Part shown: positions 23,414-34,879 of the stretch, piece after piece
How the letters are laid out: every line of letters begins with the position of its first letter
Position numbering within the stretch: the stretch's first letter is position 1
NCBI GenBank assembly: GCA_019055375.1
Contig: JAHQIW010003833.1
Span: forward strand, 62,001-126,000
Direction: 5' to 3'
Origin: Parelaphostrongylus tenuis
Lineage: Eukaryota > Nematoda > Chromadorea > Rhabditida > Metastrongylidae
DNA length: 64,000 nucleotides
The notes under the pieces: model-generated
Database searches by the model: none
The model's input: the letters and a program-made list of their open reading frames with translations, nothing else
What the model was told of the DNA's origin: nothing
Program-made: the position numbers and the translations under genes

Positions 23414-23804
23414 ATGCGAATTCAACTTATTTTTCCTGCTGCACTGCAGGGAAACGGCCTCTTGAGGATATAAGCACAGCGTTGGGATCAGAAACGATAG
23501 CGCTATCAATGACTACTAATAGTCGAAGGAAAGAGCTCTGTCCGGCGAGAAATTTGCGCGTCCGTAACGCAAGGAACTTGCTTCGGTAGCAACGTCAGAA
23601 AGGGCTTTTTGGAAAACCGGCGAGGAGGGGCTGTAGCCTGGTAACTGAGCTATCGAATAGTTATTAATGGTCCAATGAAAAGTTCCTCGGCAGCGAATGA
23701 GCTCGGTTTTTCGTTTGTCACCTCATAATCAGAAAGAAGCGACAGTACAATAACAGCAAAACGTCGTGTCATCTGCCAAACTATGTTAGACGCAGCAGCT
23801 GGGG

Positions 23805-23895
23805 GTTGGAGATGGAGAGGAGGTGAAGCAGACCATCCCGAGCTGACGGTTAGAGATGCAGAGGCCATGGGTCCACGGTTCCGAAGGGTTGGGTC
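23805..23895. repeat. Fragment related to the 18,735 MITE
   Basis: GCTGACGGTTAGAGATGCAG followed by CCATGGGTCCACGGTTCC and AAGGGTTGGGT resembles the right half of the element at 18,735-18,966. Confidence 0.4.
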
Positions 23896-24159
23896 GGAAG
23901 AATCGTCCCTATTTCTTGGACGAATCTTTATAATAAGCAATTCCCAAAAAAATACAAATTAAATCAGTCCGTAGAGATCAATAAAATCAATAAAATCAAA
24001 GTAATCGTGATCTACCGCACTACTGGAAATTGCCGGTTTAACTATGAAATCGTTCAAAGTTGCTAGATAACCGGCGTAGATCTCCACTAGGTTCCAAATC
24101 CCCAAGACGATTGGCCCCACGGCGAATGTTTGGCTAGAATCCAATTTCATGAACGAATG

Positions 24160-24240
24160 GAGCAGTGGTTGTGACGCAGTGTATTGGAAAGAAGGTGAGC
24201 AAAGCATTGGTTCGATCCCCTCGCCCACCACTCTCTTGCG
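24160..24240 (+). repeat. Degenerate tRNA-like fragment
   Basis: GCAGTGGTTGTGACGCAGTG followed at a tRNA-like distance by GGTTCGATCCCCTCGCCC. The stems are poor. Confidence 0.3.
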
Positions 24241-24407
24241 GTCGATTAACGAACGAATAGGGGAATGTCTCAGCTCGGCTACTTCCAAGATTTCTAGGAC
24301 AATCGTCTCGACCACCATTCTACGATAAGTATTCTTTTTGATACCGCCTTTAACAGAGTCTATATGAAGATATCCGACGATGCTGATACGACGGAAACTT
24401 CGGACCT

Positions 24408-24480
24408 CACCTGAGAATCGAACTCGCACTTCACCCTTTGCGCGGGCGAGTGTGCTAACCAATTGCGCTACGGAGGCTCC
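24408..24480 (-). repeat. tRNA-like sequence
   Basis: On the minus strand GCCTCCGTAGCGCAATTGGTTAGC forms a good D arm and box A, and GAGTTCGATTCTC is a near-perfect box B. The acceptor ends do not pair well and the anticodon region (CGCCCGCGCAAAGGGTG) is not a 7-base loop. I read it as a tRNA-derived repeat rather than a gene. Confidence 0.4.
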
Positions 24481-24751
24481 TGTTCAGCTACCATTCCTAC
24501 GATACAAGGTATCATCGCGTCGGCAAAATTCCACGCTATTCACGAAGAAGACAAAATCCTCAAGGGGTGCCCGAAGCCCCCTTTGGAGAGTCCTCGAAGG
24601 CCTATGGGGAGGACGAATCTGAGGGAAACGAGAGAACGCAAGGGAACTGGGACTTCCGGAGTGATATGATGACGAGTCATGTGTTTGTGTAATTACACCA
24701 AACGCGCTTAATATTTCGCCAAGGACCTACAGGCTGTAGTGTTAGCGAACG

Positions 24752-25110
24752 GGTGCCGCGGGTAGTGCAGTGGCTTCCACGCGCTCACTGAAAGGCTGCG
24801 ACACGGGTTCGACTCCTCGCCGGCGAGTGCATCTTTATGTCACTCAAAATCATCAAGCGCACCCCTGGCCGAGTCAGCAGTCCGTCATCTCGTTAGTTAT
24901 TAGGAAGTCTTAGTCGCTTACTTTGAGTCTCTCAAAAAGAGTCACAGCCGAAATCAAACAAAAATTGGAGGGGGTCTACGGTAACTCTTCCGCGTCACTT
25001 CTTCAGGGGCGCTTTAGCAGCTCACTGCAGTAAGCTCGGAAATGAATAGTTTGGCGGACGCTTCATACAGATCGATTTATCGTTAGGATGAAGCCACAGG
25101 ACGCGTTTGG
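24752..25110 (+). repeat. SINE-B copy
   Basis: A tRNA-like head (box A-like GTAGTGCAGTGG, box B GGTTCGACTCC) is followed by about 280 bases shared in the same orientation with 42,480-42,765. Shared blocks include GTCAGCAGTCCGTCATCTCG, a CTTCAGGGGCG motif and ATGAAGCCACAGGACGC at the end. Like the second copy, it sits at the border of an R1 cassette. Confidence 0.7.
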
Positions 25111-25649
25111 CACAATGGTTCGAAGCACGTGTATTGCATTGTATGAGTGCCCATAACAGACCTCCTGAAAGATCCAAAATATGGTGTCAGGAAGTACTGA
25201 TTTTAAATGAGGCCTTAAAAAAATAGTCGAATATAAAGGTATACATCAATGCTGAGTTACATGCGAAATTTTGAATGTCAGGCGGGAATCGAACCCGTAT
25301 TTCACACTTTTCGGAGTAGCGTGCTAAGCAAATGCATTACTGACGCTCCTCTTCTTCTACCACTCATTCTTCGATAGAGTCTTAAAATGGTATTGACTGA
25401 GAGCGCATTAGAGACAATCACCCCATGCCCTTGGGTATTAGATGAATCTCACATTGGTAGGCTAGTGAAGCTTCAGCTAATCCTACCATTCGTTTACTAT
25501 TAAGTGCGCTTGAAATAGGAATGTTGATTACTGCTATTTGGAAAAGCTGGCTGGGTTATTAGCCTTCAAATTGTACTCTCAAGAAGAGCCGTCAATTATA
25601 AAAGTTCATCAAACAATCTGGGTAAGAAGTAGTATGCAGCCCTTGTTCA

Positions 25650-25651
25650 AG

Positions 25652-25682
<31 letters not shown>

Positions 25683-25745
25683 TATACGTATATATATATA
25701 CATATATACATATATACATATATACATATATACATGATATATACG
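25650..25745. repeat. (TA/TATAC)n microsatellite
   Basis: Alternating TATATA and TATACA units. The corresponding region of R1 copy 3 (42,045-42,110) has a shorter array and copy 4 has lost it (around 49,855). Confidence 0.85.
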
Positions 25746-26139
25746 ACGAGGTGTAATCATGAAAACTACCCTACCACACCCTATATTCCTCACTTTGAGT
25801 ATAATCTATACCTCTGCCACTCGAACGTTCAACGTCTTGTAAAATTTGAAGTTCCGACTTTTCAACAACAACTTGCAATGTCTTTATTGCTTTACTACAT
25901 AATGTAATGTAACATGGACAAAGCAATAGAATCAATCATATCGGACGCTCAATTCTTCTTATTAGTGAGAACTGAACGCGAATATCATAAATGCTATCAG
26001 CTCATTGCTTTAGTATATCCATCCTTATCACAGTACTTTTTCGCCAATTGCATTGTCAACGTGGCTGCCGTTTCAAGCAGGTCCGGTGTGTCAAAACAGT
26101 GGCTGCGTTGGTAGTTGAAAAAATTGGATACTTTGAGTC

Positions 26140-29071
26140 ATAAAAACGACCTTCTTATAGCCTAAGAGAGTAAATGATGTGGATGAAATCACCAACAGAA
26201 AGGTGGAAATGCAACAGTACCGTATATGTTTGATAGTATTTCCAAACTTCATTCGTCCTTGAGCGAAATCTTTCCGCTTCAATATCAAGTAAACAGAAAA
26301 AGCCACAACGAGTTCATCCGTCTTTGCACACCAGAATTATTACACTTTTATTATCAAATCCGATTGCTTTTCGAATCTAAATTTGAGGATATCAAACCCT
26401 ATTGCACGAGACAAGGTGATTGTGATTTTTAGAACAACTTTTAGAATTCTAAGCCTTTTCCCATTTTGCAAGCGGAACACTGGAGCGATACCATTGAGAA
26501 GCCACGTGGGTGCATTAAAGTTGATTATTGACTACTAAATTAAAATTGATCCCAATGCTTCTTTGTCATTGGACCGGAGGATGTGGATTAATGACACCCA
26601 TCCCCAGTGAATCTGCTGGTGTCCAAAAGCGCTCGTCTTTGATTTCTGTTCATTCGTAATTGGAAAAAAAGCCATGACTCTAAGAAACCTTGTCATGAAC
26701 ACCAATAAAATCCTTCGGCGAATTTTTGTCCTCATTTCATCCATCAATGAAATACAGTCTCATCTTATTCTTATTTACTGTGAGGATTCGAACAGCATAG
26801 CCTTCACCTAAAATTCCTTCCCACAGCATTTAAAACAAAAGCTCCTAGATTTTATTAGTGCCGTTTTCGATTCTTCAATATTAAAAATAAATCTGAAACA
26901 TCTCTCACATTTTTGTTCTTCACCGTTAATTACAGTGATCGCTTGGTTTTCATATTTATCCGGTAAAACGAACCTAATCGGCAAATAATTAGCACTTGGA
27001 AAAAAGCTTTGATGTGGTTAATTTATAAGGACAATCGAAAAACGACACAGCCAGCTGAAGGGTGAGATGTATCGGGAATTCAACTGACAAAACACTGTTT
27101 TTCTTATTTCATGGGTTTTCGAAGAGAAGTGCAAATCATCAGCATCAAGTCAGAACTCTACGAAAAATTTTGGAAAATACTCCATGATGTTTGATTTTTT
27201 GGGGCGAAAAAGGAAGCTTACTTCATGTCCTAACTGCCCTGTAAATCCATTATTACAATGGAGTATGGACGAATCTGACTATAGCATTCGACAGAGTCCG
27301 TTTGGATGACGCCATCAAATGGTGCTTGAGCCAAAATATATTGGTCTGAACATAGTGTACATGATGAAATGGCAAAAGCTAGAATAACTTCTACTCAATT
27401 TCTTTGTTGAAGAAAAACTCCTACATTTCTCGTTTTTTTCAAGTTTAGCAACATGAACTAATATTATCTCCACGTGTGAAGTTCATGTGTTCAGAACGAT
27501 CGATAACTTTATAAAAACAAAATTATTTCGATACAGCCCAATAGTTTTATGAGTGCCAGATGAAGGAAAGATTAAAAAGTCCAAACAGAGCAAGCAAGCT
27601 AAGTCTACTACATCCGTCAACGTAGGAGGCGTGATCCGTAGTCCGAATCTTCATGCAACACTACACGATTCTAGCCGTAGAGGAACACGTGTGGATTAGA
27701 TTCCTGATGGTTGATGGAGACTACGGAACAACTAGAATTCTTGCTTGAAAAACGTACCGTTAGGTCTTGAATTCTTGCTAATGTTCCCTTCTTCAAAAAT
27801 TGCGAAGAATGTTGGTGACTCCTTGATGTATTCTTTATGCGCAGCGATAACTCCGTCTCCCAAATTCTTTGACGAAACTTGTGATGTAAGCTTTTGATTA
27901 TAAAAAGGACAGAAAATTTTTAGTCAGTCATTTATAGCCTCATCGTCTAGGCTCACTTCAAATAAGAATTGGTTTCCCACTACTTTTATGTATTTCAATG
28001 CTTTAGAGCATTTCGTACAGGAATTTCGTGGCATTATCGCTCTAAGTAACGTCATCTAAATGTCATATTTTAATAAAATCAGGAAAAAATTTGCTATTCT
28101 TTTCTCAAAGTACTGCGATTCATGCGCCTTATCAAATTTCAATGTAGACAATTGATGCAGTCTAGATGAAACATAGGTATACGAACTACACTCATGCATA
28201 AATGATTATGTGAAGAAATCTGAAATTGACTAAGTCAACAAAAAGGTGAGTTACAGAAAACTTCGTTAAAAGCAATGCATAGCTGAGCTTCTCAGGCATC
28301 AATATACTCTCATTTGTAACCAGCAGAATTGTTTTTCATTTAATCGATTTCTAGCGGTGATATGATGTTACAATTATAACCAATAATATTGAGTGATGCC
28401 CAAAACATTGACGTCGTAATTGAACCTCGCCCTCAAAATGGGCGAAATGCGGGTTCGATTCCCGCCTGACATTGAGGTTTTGCAGATCACTCATTATCGT
28501 TGGATATACTCTGATTTGCTTAGCAAAGCTGCTTGCAGTGCCTGTGACACATGAAAATGTCAGCGCAGGTGTCTTCTGAGACTCAAAAAAAATTCTAGTC
28601 ACGAACTATGAACACTTTAGAAAGGATTTTACTTAATCTTGTACAATTTTTTGAAGACGAGACGTCGAAGTAATAAAGTGGCTTTTCATCGGAAGTGCAC
28701 TGAAGAAAGGTTTTGTAATCAAAATACTGCTTTTTAGCCACCTATCTCAGAACGACGGACTAGCTTCAATTCAAGTTTTCGTCCCAAACATAATGCAGTG
28801 TTGTCGATAATATGCGTATTGATTGGCGCGCTCCTCTAATCGATGGACGGTCAAATAATGCCATTATCGCCTTTTCTTCGTTATACTTGGTGGAGGCTGC
28901 ACCTGGCAAGATGTTCTATGTTTGGTTTAGAAAAAGCTATTGTGTCTCTTACGCTGTCTATCAGTTTCTTCGGCGTTCGAGCTTTGTTTCTTGACTTTCC
29001 GAGTAGATTGTGTTGATATCCGATTGTCTGCATTCAAAGAGATAGATTCCACTTTGGTAGCACGAATCCAT
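26140..29071 (-). pseudogene. PTP-like pseudogene (R1 copy 2)
   Basis: Homologous to the intact gene at 38,671-41,601. The start exon has lost two bases just after ATGGATTC. The phosphatase P-loop exon carries an in-frame TGA at 26,314-26,316, replacing the Cys of KDGCTRC, while the nucleophile-position Cys and the Arg remain. A two-base loss follows just before the GRMKFG segment. The gene cannot make a full domain. Read on the minus strand. Confidence 0.75.
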
Positions 29072-29220
29072 GAGTGATTTTGTTCTGAATACGAATAGTA
29101 CTTCAGTTGAATATGAGCAATGAAGTAGACTAAAGAAAACTTGCCACCAAATAAGAGCACAGATAAGAGTAATGCCTATCAGCCATCAGTCGTCTTAAAT
29201 ACAAAATTTGAATAGTAATT

Positions 29221-29670
29221 TTGTTTACCATGGCAAGCAGCACTATCGTAATTCACGAAGATATCGACAGAGACGTTGGAAAAAATAAGCACAGAAGTGG
29301 TCTCATTTATTATTTACCCACATCGGAATCTACGTCTCTTGTAAGGCAGATTACTTCTGACTTTTGTTGGCTCGCATTCTATCAAAGAAGACGGTGCCTT
29401 ATATGTTTTCGGACTTCCTCTATGAATTCCTTACTAGAAGCTTTTTTTCGCACAAGAAAAGGAGCTGATGATGCCGAAAGCGCCGAAAGTTGTGCAGTCC
29501 GAAATGTAGCCATGAAACAAAACGTAGCAAAACCTCGAAAAGGTGGCCAAAAATATTATGATAGACTATGCTTGATGTTTTCATTGATATTATTGACAAA
29601 AAGTCGAATAAAGAATCAATGGACTTCATTAGAGCAAAAATTACCAGATTTATTAACCAGAAGCAATTAA
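29221..29670 (+). CDS. Uncharacterised ORF, 149 codons, divergent from the PTP-like copy
   Basis: The longest single-frame ORF of this cassette, rich in Arg, Ser and Lys. The segment FFRTRKGADDAESAESCAVR has a counterpart open in the same sense at about 45,720-45,540 (minus) in copy 4 (FFRTRKRSDNGEAAE), with several conservative changes. The upstream segment resembles 1,380-1,550 and 38,530-38,400. I recognise no domain. It could be a real divergent gene, an exon of one, or conserved repeat sequence. Confidence 0.3.
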   Translation: MFTMASSTIVIHEDIDRDVGKNKHRSGLIYYLPTSESTSLVRQITSDFCWLAFYQRRRCLICFRTSSMNSLLEAFFRTRKGADDAESAESCAVRNVAMKQNVAKPRKGGQKYYDRLCLMFSLILLTKSRIKNQWTSLEQKLPDLLTRSN

Positions 29671-29749
29671 AACTACATGATTTTGGTATAGTTTCAGTTG
29701 CGCATTTTCTTGCGAAGTTTTGCTGTACACGTTGCCTATAGTTGCTTTG

Positions 29750-30060
29750 AGACGGAGCTGTCTTTGAAACAAATTAGCGTGCTTCTCATTCACGAATGAC
29801 GAATAGAGGTAATCCTAGTGGCGGCGCGCAAGATTAATGGAGTTTGGACGATGATGCGCTTGCAGAAAGGACGACTAGGAAGTGGCTTGCGAAGTTCAGA
29901 GCTAACCGAAACAGTCTGCACGATTAATCGAGCACAGCCAGTCCAAATTAAGCTCCATTAATCTCCCACCTTTGTCCACTAAAATTTTCTCCTACGCGTC
30001 TATCATGCATGAGTAGCAATTAAGTTTGTTCCCAAGACACTTCCAATATAAAGCAAGTAC
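29750..30060. mobile_element. Foldback derived from the 5' end of a mariner transposon
   Basis: Two inverted copies of a mariner 5' segment face each other: GCGCAAGATTAATGGAG (29,828 onward) and CTCCATTAATCTCCCACC (29,952 onward). Both are flanked by GGAGCTGTC-like and GACACTTCCAA-like sequence. The reading resembles the start of a mariner transposase helix-turn-helix. A sister structure lies at 52,375-52,670. Confidence 0.5.
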
Positions 30061-30254
30061 AGCGAAGTTATATACGAAAATGTTCGCAAGAAACTGCGCA
30101 TTTGAATGAGACTAAAGTTATGCAATTTCATTTACTTCCGGTTGAAAAATTTTAGTGTTTGTTGCTTTAATGCTAAAATTTATTGAACCATCTAATGTAA
30201 GGTTAGGGAAAAAGTTCTTAACACCCGCTGAAAATCAAAGTTTGTGCATAAATG

Positions 30255-30560
30255 CAATCTCAACTAACAATAATTTTTTCAAAATTAGAGAGCGCCATTA
30301 TTGGCGACGTTCTTCCAACGATCTGCAGGCTTCCGTATCTATCCGAAATCGCCGTTCCTTGGACTTTATATCAAAAACTTCTTACATGCCTCTTCAACTT
30401 TATCAAATGTCTCGAATCGGGATCCATAAAGAAAATTTTCCATTGAGCCGAAAAGGCCATAATCGGACGGTGCCTGAACTTTAGGCTGGATGCGGCAAGA
30501 CCTTGACTACCTCTAATTGATCAAACTTTTCTTTAACTTCTTTTCGATGTGGGTTTGGTA
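30255..30560 (-). pseudogene. Mariner transposase relic, C-terminal part
   Basis: The minus strand encodes, in two frames, LEVVKVLPHPA, then DYGLFGSMENFLYGSRFETF and a KVEEACKKFL end. These resemble the HPPYSPDLAPSDYHLF region and C-terminus of mariner transposases. A stop and a frameshift between the two parts show that it is dead. Confidence 0.6.
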
Positions 30561-30799
30561 TTGTCTTGCTAGAACAGCGTGCTCTCTCAGCGAATCAATG
30601 TCTAGTACTTTTCCTTTTACCCATTGTAGACTCTCCAGATGTTTCAGTAGAGGTCAATAGCTGGCTCACAGTTCCTCCAACTTCGGTACTACAAATCTCC
30701 TTCGCAGCATCTGTTCTCGAATGTTGTCGCTTCCAGCAACCGCGTATCAGAACCTGAACCTCCGTCTTGTCCATCGTCACCATCTGACGGCTGAAGAGT

Positions 30800-31640
30800 A
30801 AATTAAATTTTGATGCACTATAACTAGCGCTGTCGTGAGAACTTCCTAAGGAGATATTCGTGAAATGTTCCTATGCATTTTCAGTAATCGATGTTGTGTG
30901 AAAAAATCATAAAATTTGAATATTTCGCGGATGTTAAGTAACTTTCTCTTCAACCTAGTATTTGGTATGCCTCACTGATACACAGAACACCTATGCTACA
31001 ATCGCTAGGTAGAGGAAGTCTTGAAAGATCCTTATGGAATGATAGTTCAATTTGAGTGTGCCTGCATGACTTCCTATTGCACGTTGGAAGTACGCTAGAC
31101 AAAAAATGAGAAAACTTGAGTGCCTTGAAGCACAAATATAAACTTGCTTTTGGCAATTTCTCAGTATTTTGAAGTTGTACAGGTCCAGTGCCTGCCATCT
31201 GACTATGCTTCTGCGTTCGAAATCTTGGAGAGGAACGAGATAGTAAAACAACAATATAAAATTTTGCAGTGCGAAGAGACTTGATACAGCTGTGAACGAT
31301 AAGTTCAAGGGGGCTTTCACAACTCAAGCTTGACAGTATCCGATGTGTCTCAGTGAGACCTTTGTAGGCAGAGGCCTTATGTATGCGTGCAGTCCTTCAG
31401 TTTCTATGACAAAAACAATCAATTACGAAAGATTCCTGACATGCAAACAACGCTTTTCAGACGGCCCTGTGTTCTTCAAATCCAAAAATAGAGTCGAACA
31501 AAAAAAGCGAGAGCATCACGAAACTTTTTTTGAAATGTGGCTCACTACAATCCAGTAAAGAGATCATCACAAATGCACAAGTATCATCAGCTCCAAACAG
31601 CAGTACATTTGGAGTAAATCTTTTTTGATGAGTATCCCAG
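30800..31640. other. No gene seen
   Basis: Several overlapping open stretches of up to 125 codons on the minus strand (30,950-31,327) lack family resemblance and consistent splice sites. I see no repeat shared with the rest of the window. Confidence 0.3.
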
Positions 31641-31647
31641 CCTAGAG

Positions 31648-31945
31648 AGCATGTGGTGCAGTGGTTAGAGGTGCTCTGCGTCGCACACGAGGTGAATGGT
31701 TCGACCTCGCGCTCATGACTGGCCAAGCCATCCATCCCTCCGGACTCGGTAAATTGGTACCAGACTCGTCTCAAACGTGTCTAGGAGGATAAGCAGCACT
31801 GACTCGGTCAGCAGGAGGCCACCGCGAGTCATTGTAAAAGCCAGATATGCATTCAGTCACCTCAAAAGAAGTTAAAAATTGAAAACGAATGCATGGCTCA
31901 TCCCTCAGGGATTGATCAACGCCGAGAATTTTCTTAGAGCTTTTC
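31648..31945 (+). repeat. SINE-A copy, near full length
   Basis: A good example. Head: TGTGGTGCAGTGGTTAGAGG (box A) and GGTTCGACCTC (box B). Body: CCAAGCCATCCATCCCTCCG, GGTACCAGACTCGTCTC, GGATAAGCAGCACTGACTCG. Tail: GATTGATCAACGCCGAGAAT. Confidence 0.8.
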
Positions 31946-32289
31946 CACAGGTTTGTACCCCATAACTCAAGTTGTTCTTATGAAATCGTTATCCACACTT
32001 GAGAGTAAGTAGTTTCGTAGGGTCAGTGCTACCTGTATCAAGAGTGTCCGTTTCCTTCTTACTCAGTGATAGTTGAATACATGATTTGGTTATGTGTACC
32101 TTGTGATCCTCGATCTATCTTCTGAAACTTGATGCTTGGCTTCTTCCGTAACGGCGTCAATACTTATCGACGGATTAACTGATATGGTGCAACAGACATT
32201 GAAATTACTCATTTCGTCACAAAATCCTTGTAATGTCAGCGAGTACCAGTTTAACGATCGTATTTCCTAGTAGAATCAGCAAATCCAGT

Positions 32290-32690
32290 TCTTATTCTAT
32301 GATCTGATAATACACTTCAAGCCTTTCACGGGCGCCGTTATGGTACTTGTAAAGTGCTAGAACATGTGTTTCGGCCCTTCGGTCTCTTCAGTAGCAAAGA
32401 TCCCTTAATTTGAGCTAATCCTTTGAAAGGCGATGTACTCCTACATATAAAGGAACCGACGGCGAGGATGTTAAACTGCACGCGCCACATGAAAAGATCA
32501 ATATACACTGCAGAGATAATGAAAGGCTTCAAATACATTATTAGATTATACATTGTTTTTAGCGATGTCTGAAAAAACATGTCGGGCGGTTTCATCACTG
32601 GACATGCAGTGATTTGTTATTTCTACAATGTGAAGTGATATTTTCACATTGCGCGTGCAGTGTAACATCTCTGTTTAATTTTCTTGTATT
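32290..32690. repeat. Repeat family C copy
   Basis: The reverse complement matches 36,215-36,600 over most of its length. Shared blocks are AAGCCTTTCACGGGCGCCGT/GAAAGGCT-type ends, GTGCTAGAACATGTGTTTCG, and a CGACGGCGAGGATGTTAAAC segment. A short inverted TGCAGTGATTTGTTA/ATCACTGCATG motif lies near the right side. No ORF. Confidence 0.65.
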
Positions 32691-32699
32691 ATATACAAC

Positions 32700-32995
32700 G
32701 CATGTGGCCGGTAGCTAGATGTGCTCTGCGTCTCACATAAGGTCGACAATTCGACCTCGCGCTCATGGATCACCAAACCATCTATCCTCCTGGGTTCGGT
32801 AAATTGGTGCCACCCTGATCTCGACTTCTCTGGGAGGATAAGTAGTAGCGACTTGATGCAGCGGGAGGCCACCGCGAGTCATTGTAAAGGTCAGGTTTGT
32901 ATTGAGTCACCTTGAACGAAGTTAAAAATTGAAGACGAATGCATGTCGTATCCTTCAATGACCGATCAACGTTGAGAGCTTTATCCTTTACCCTT
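32700..32995 (+). repeat. SINE-A copy
   Basis: Directly follows the family C repeat. The head CATGTGGCCGGTAGCTAGAT, body GGATCACCAAACCATCTATC and tail GACCGATCAACGTTGAGAGC fit the family. Confidence 0.75.
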
Positions 32996-32999
32996 GTTA

Positions 33000-33180
33000 T
33001 CTGTTTACATATTATAGGCTCAGACGAAAGGCACTGTGCTACTAATGAGGTTGACAGGCCGAAACACGTGTCTAGCACTTTATAAGTGTCATAACAGACG
33101 TCATGAAAGGCTTAGAATATGTCATCAGATCATATTTTGACTTAAGCGAGGTCTAAAATACCGTGGATTACAAAGATTCT
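33000..33180. repeat. Repeat family C fragment
   Basis: GCCGAAACACGTGTCTAGCA followed by CATGAAAGGCTTAGAATATG and an ATCAGATCATATT end, as in 36,500-36,590 and 50,640-50,710. Confidence 0.55.
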
Positions 33181-33799
33181 ACTTAATAGTCGGAAGAAAA
33201 AACTTATTGTATTCCAGATAGTGATTTTGATATCTGAGCCAAAAATGAAGGAAATTCTGATCCATTCAACATGGCGGAATTCAAACTTAGTACACTACAC
33301 AGCACCTTTCGACGCGCACACAACACTTAACTTATGGAAGTAGGTATTCATGCATAATTCAGTAGGGTCTAAAAAAGAAATTAACAGCCGAAAGTTGTCA
33401 CAAATGAGACATCTAATAGGAAGGAACAAAGTGATAATTTCCTATAAGATGTTGACAAACTTGAAATCCCATCTTATCCCATCCTACCTGAAATATGTTG
33501 CACCTACGCGATTGTAGAATTAACATACTTGATAAGATTTAAAAAAATATTGTTTTCACTCACGTGCATGTTCTTCCTTGCCATTATTTTCAACTATCGA
33601 AAAAATGATAACTGTGAATTGTAGAACCCAAAGCACTCTAGGTGAATGTGTCGGCTTCAATGGGAGCTCCCTTCTAAGCTACGCTTCTTCCACTAAGTGA
33701 ATTTTGTTAGGATTGCTAAATCTAGTGCACTAGAATATTTCTATTAATTTCTTACAACATTATTTGGTTCTTCTCAGTTAAAAGGGGACAAGATAGAGA

Positions 33800-34510
33800 A
33801 AGGACCCCCTCGGTAGATAAGAAGTATTTATAGGGGAGTTAGTAATTATTTGAAATCTTGAACCTCTGGCTGACGCGGTACCTGGCCGGCTTTTGAAAAT
33901 ACCCTATATAACGCTGTAAAGTTGAACTAAAATCATTTCTCACACGCGCATATTCCTCGTCGTTCAGAGCTTTTTCTTTGGACTGTTGCTGATCATTCAA
34001 TAGCGTATTTGCTGTTGACTTCAACGCTGTGCTTATTTTCAGAAAAGACCTTTTCTCTGCAGTACAGCAGGGAGATACGCCACTTACCAAAACGTGAACT
34101 GATTGGTTTTCGTGTGAAAACGGCCACATCCGCCGTCGCTCCGCCCTCCATCATTCCATGAATTAGCTGAAATAACATCTTTTTTTGTATTTTAAGTGTA
34201 TATAAATCAACTTTATTTTTCGTGTTGCACTACAGAGAAGCGGTCTTTTCAGAGAATAAGTTCAGCGTTGGAATCAGCAAACATTACCCTATCGAATGAT
34301 TACTAATAGTCCAAAGAAAGAGCTTTGTCTTGGGAAAAAATGCGTATGTGAAACCTAAGGGATTTCCTTCTATAACCACACCAAAGAAAGGCTTTTCGAA
34401 AACCGACCATTTGGGGCTATAGTGAGTGATTTACTCCTTCGATTGATCACTAATACTCCTATGAAAATTTCTTGTCCAGCGAATGGGGCTCTTCATCTTG
34501 CCTCCACATA
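33800..34510. repeat. Foldback family D copy, clearest arms
   Basis: The left arm AAGTATTTATAGGGGAGTTA through CCGGCTTTTGAAAATACC inverts against the right arm GGCTTTTCGAAAACCGACC through ACTAATACTCCTATGAAAAT. Each arm is about 300 bases, and the middle carries CTGCAGTACAGCAGGGA and GTTGCACTACAGAGAAGCGG. No coding capacity. Confidence 0.65.
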
Positions 34511-34879
34511 ACCGAAAAGAGAACCCAACATTTCATAGAAAGATCAATTTCTTGCTATAAATTTGATTTGATGCACCACGTTTTGATCTTGGAGACGCTT
34601 GGCGCAGCCGCTATCCTATAAACATCACAAATAGTAATTCCGTTTTGAATTGCTTATCCAATCGTACAGAGTTACCTTGCCCTTAATATCAATTTGTTTA
34701 TGTAACCGTATTGTGCAGACAGAAAATCTCTTTGTTGCTTTTGTTATCTCGCTTTCACCATTAATCATCCTCGGGCAAACCTATCAGTCACTTAATTACC
34801 TCAGTCTAGAGAAAGATTAGGTTAGATAAGTGGTGATTAAAGCGGCTCTGAAGAAGACGAATGCGTGGAATTGTTAGCG

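Larger units (their letters stand above)
22390..23640. repeat. Foldback family D copy with two nested palindromes
   Basis: The left arm starts GAAACCTCATTCGTTGAAGA and carries TTAGCAACCATTCGAATGCT. The inner part has CACTGCAGGGAAACGGCCTC and TCTGTCCGGCGAGAAATTTG, and the right arm has GGCTTTTTGGAAAACCGGCG. The element is interrupted by a long palindrome (22,521-22,957) and contains another (23,230-23,413). Confidence 0.6.
25250..29700 (-). repeat. R1 duplicated cassette, copy 2
   Basis: Matches 38,100-42,490 and 45,520-50,240 in reverse complement along its length. The left edge at 25,275-25,345 is a tRNA-like sequence (GGGAATCGAACCCG, reading left) also found at the outer edges of copies 3 and 4. 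Shared landmarks are an A/T microsatellite, the PTP-domain exons, the inverted tRNA-like pair near 28,370-28,480 and the first-exon region near 29,071. The strand given is that of the PTP-like gene. Confidence 0.75.

Noticed and set aside
23959..24462. 167-codon minus-strand ORF
   Set aside because: It overlaps tRNA-like repeat sequence at its start, has no recognisable motif and no partner exon.
26314..26316. A selenoprotein phosphatase
   Set aside because: Other frameshifts in the same copy, and the TGA is not at the nucleophile position.
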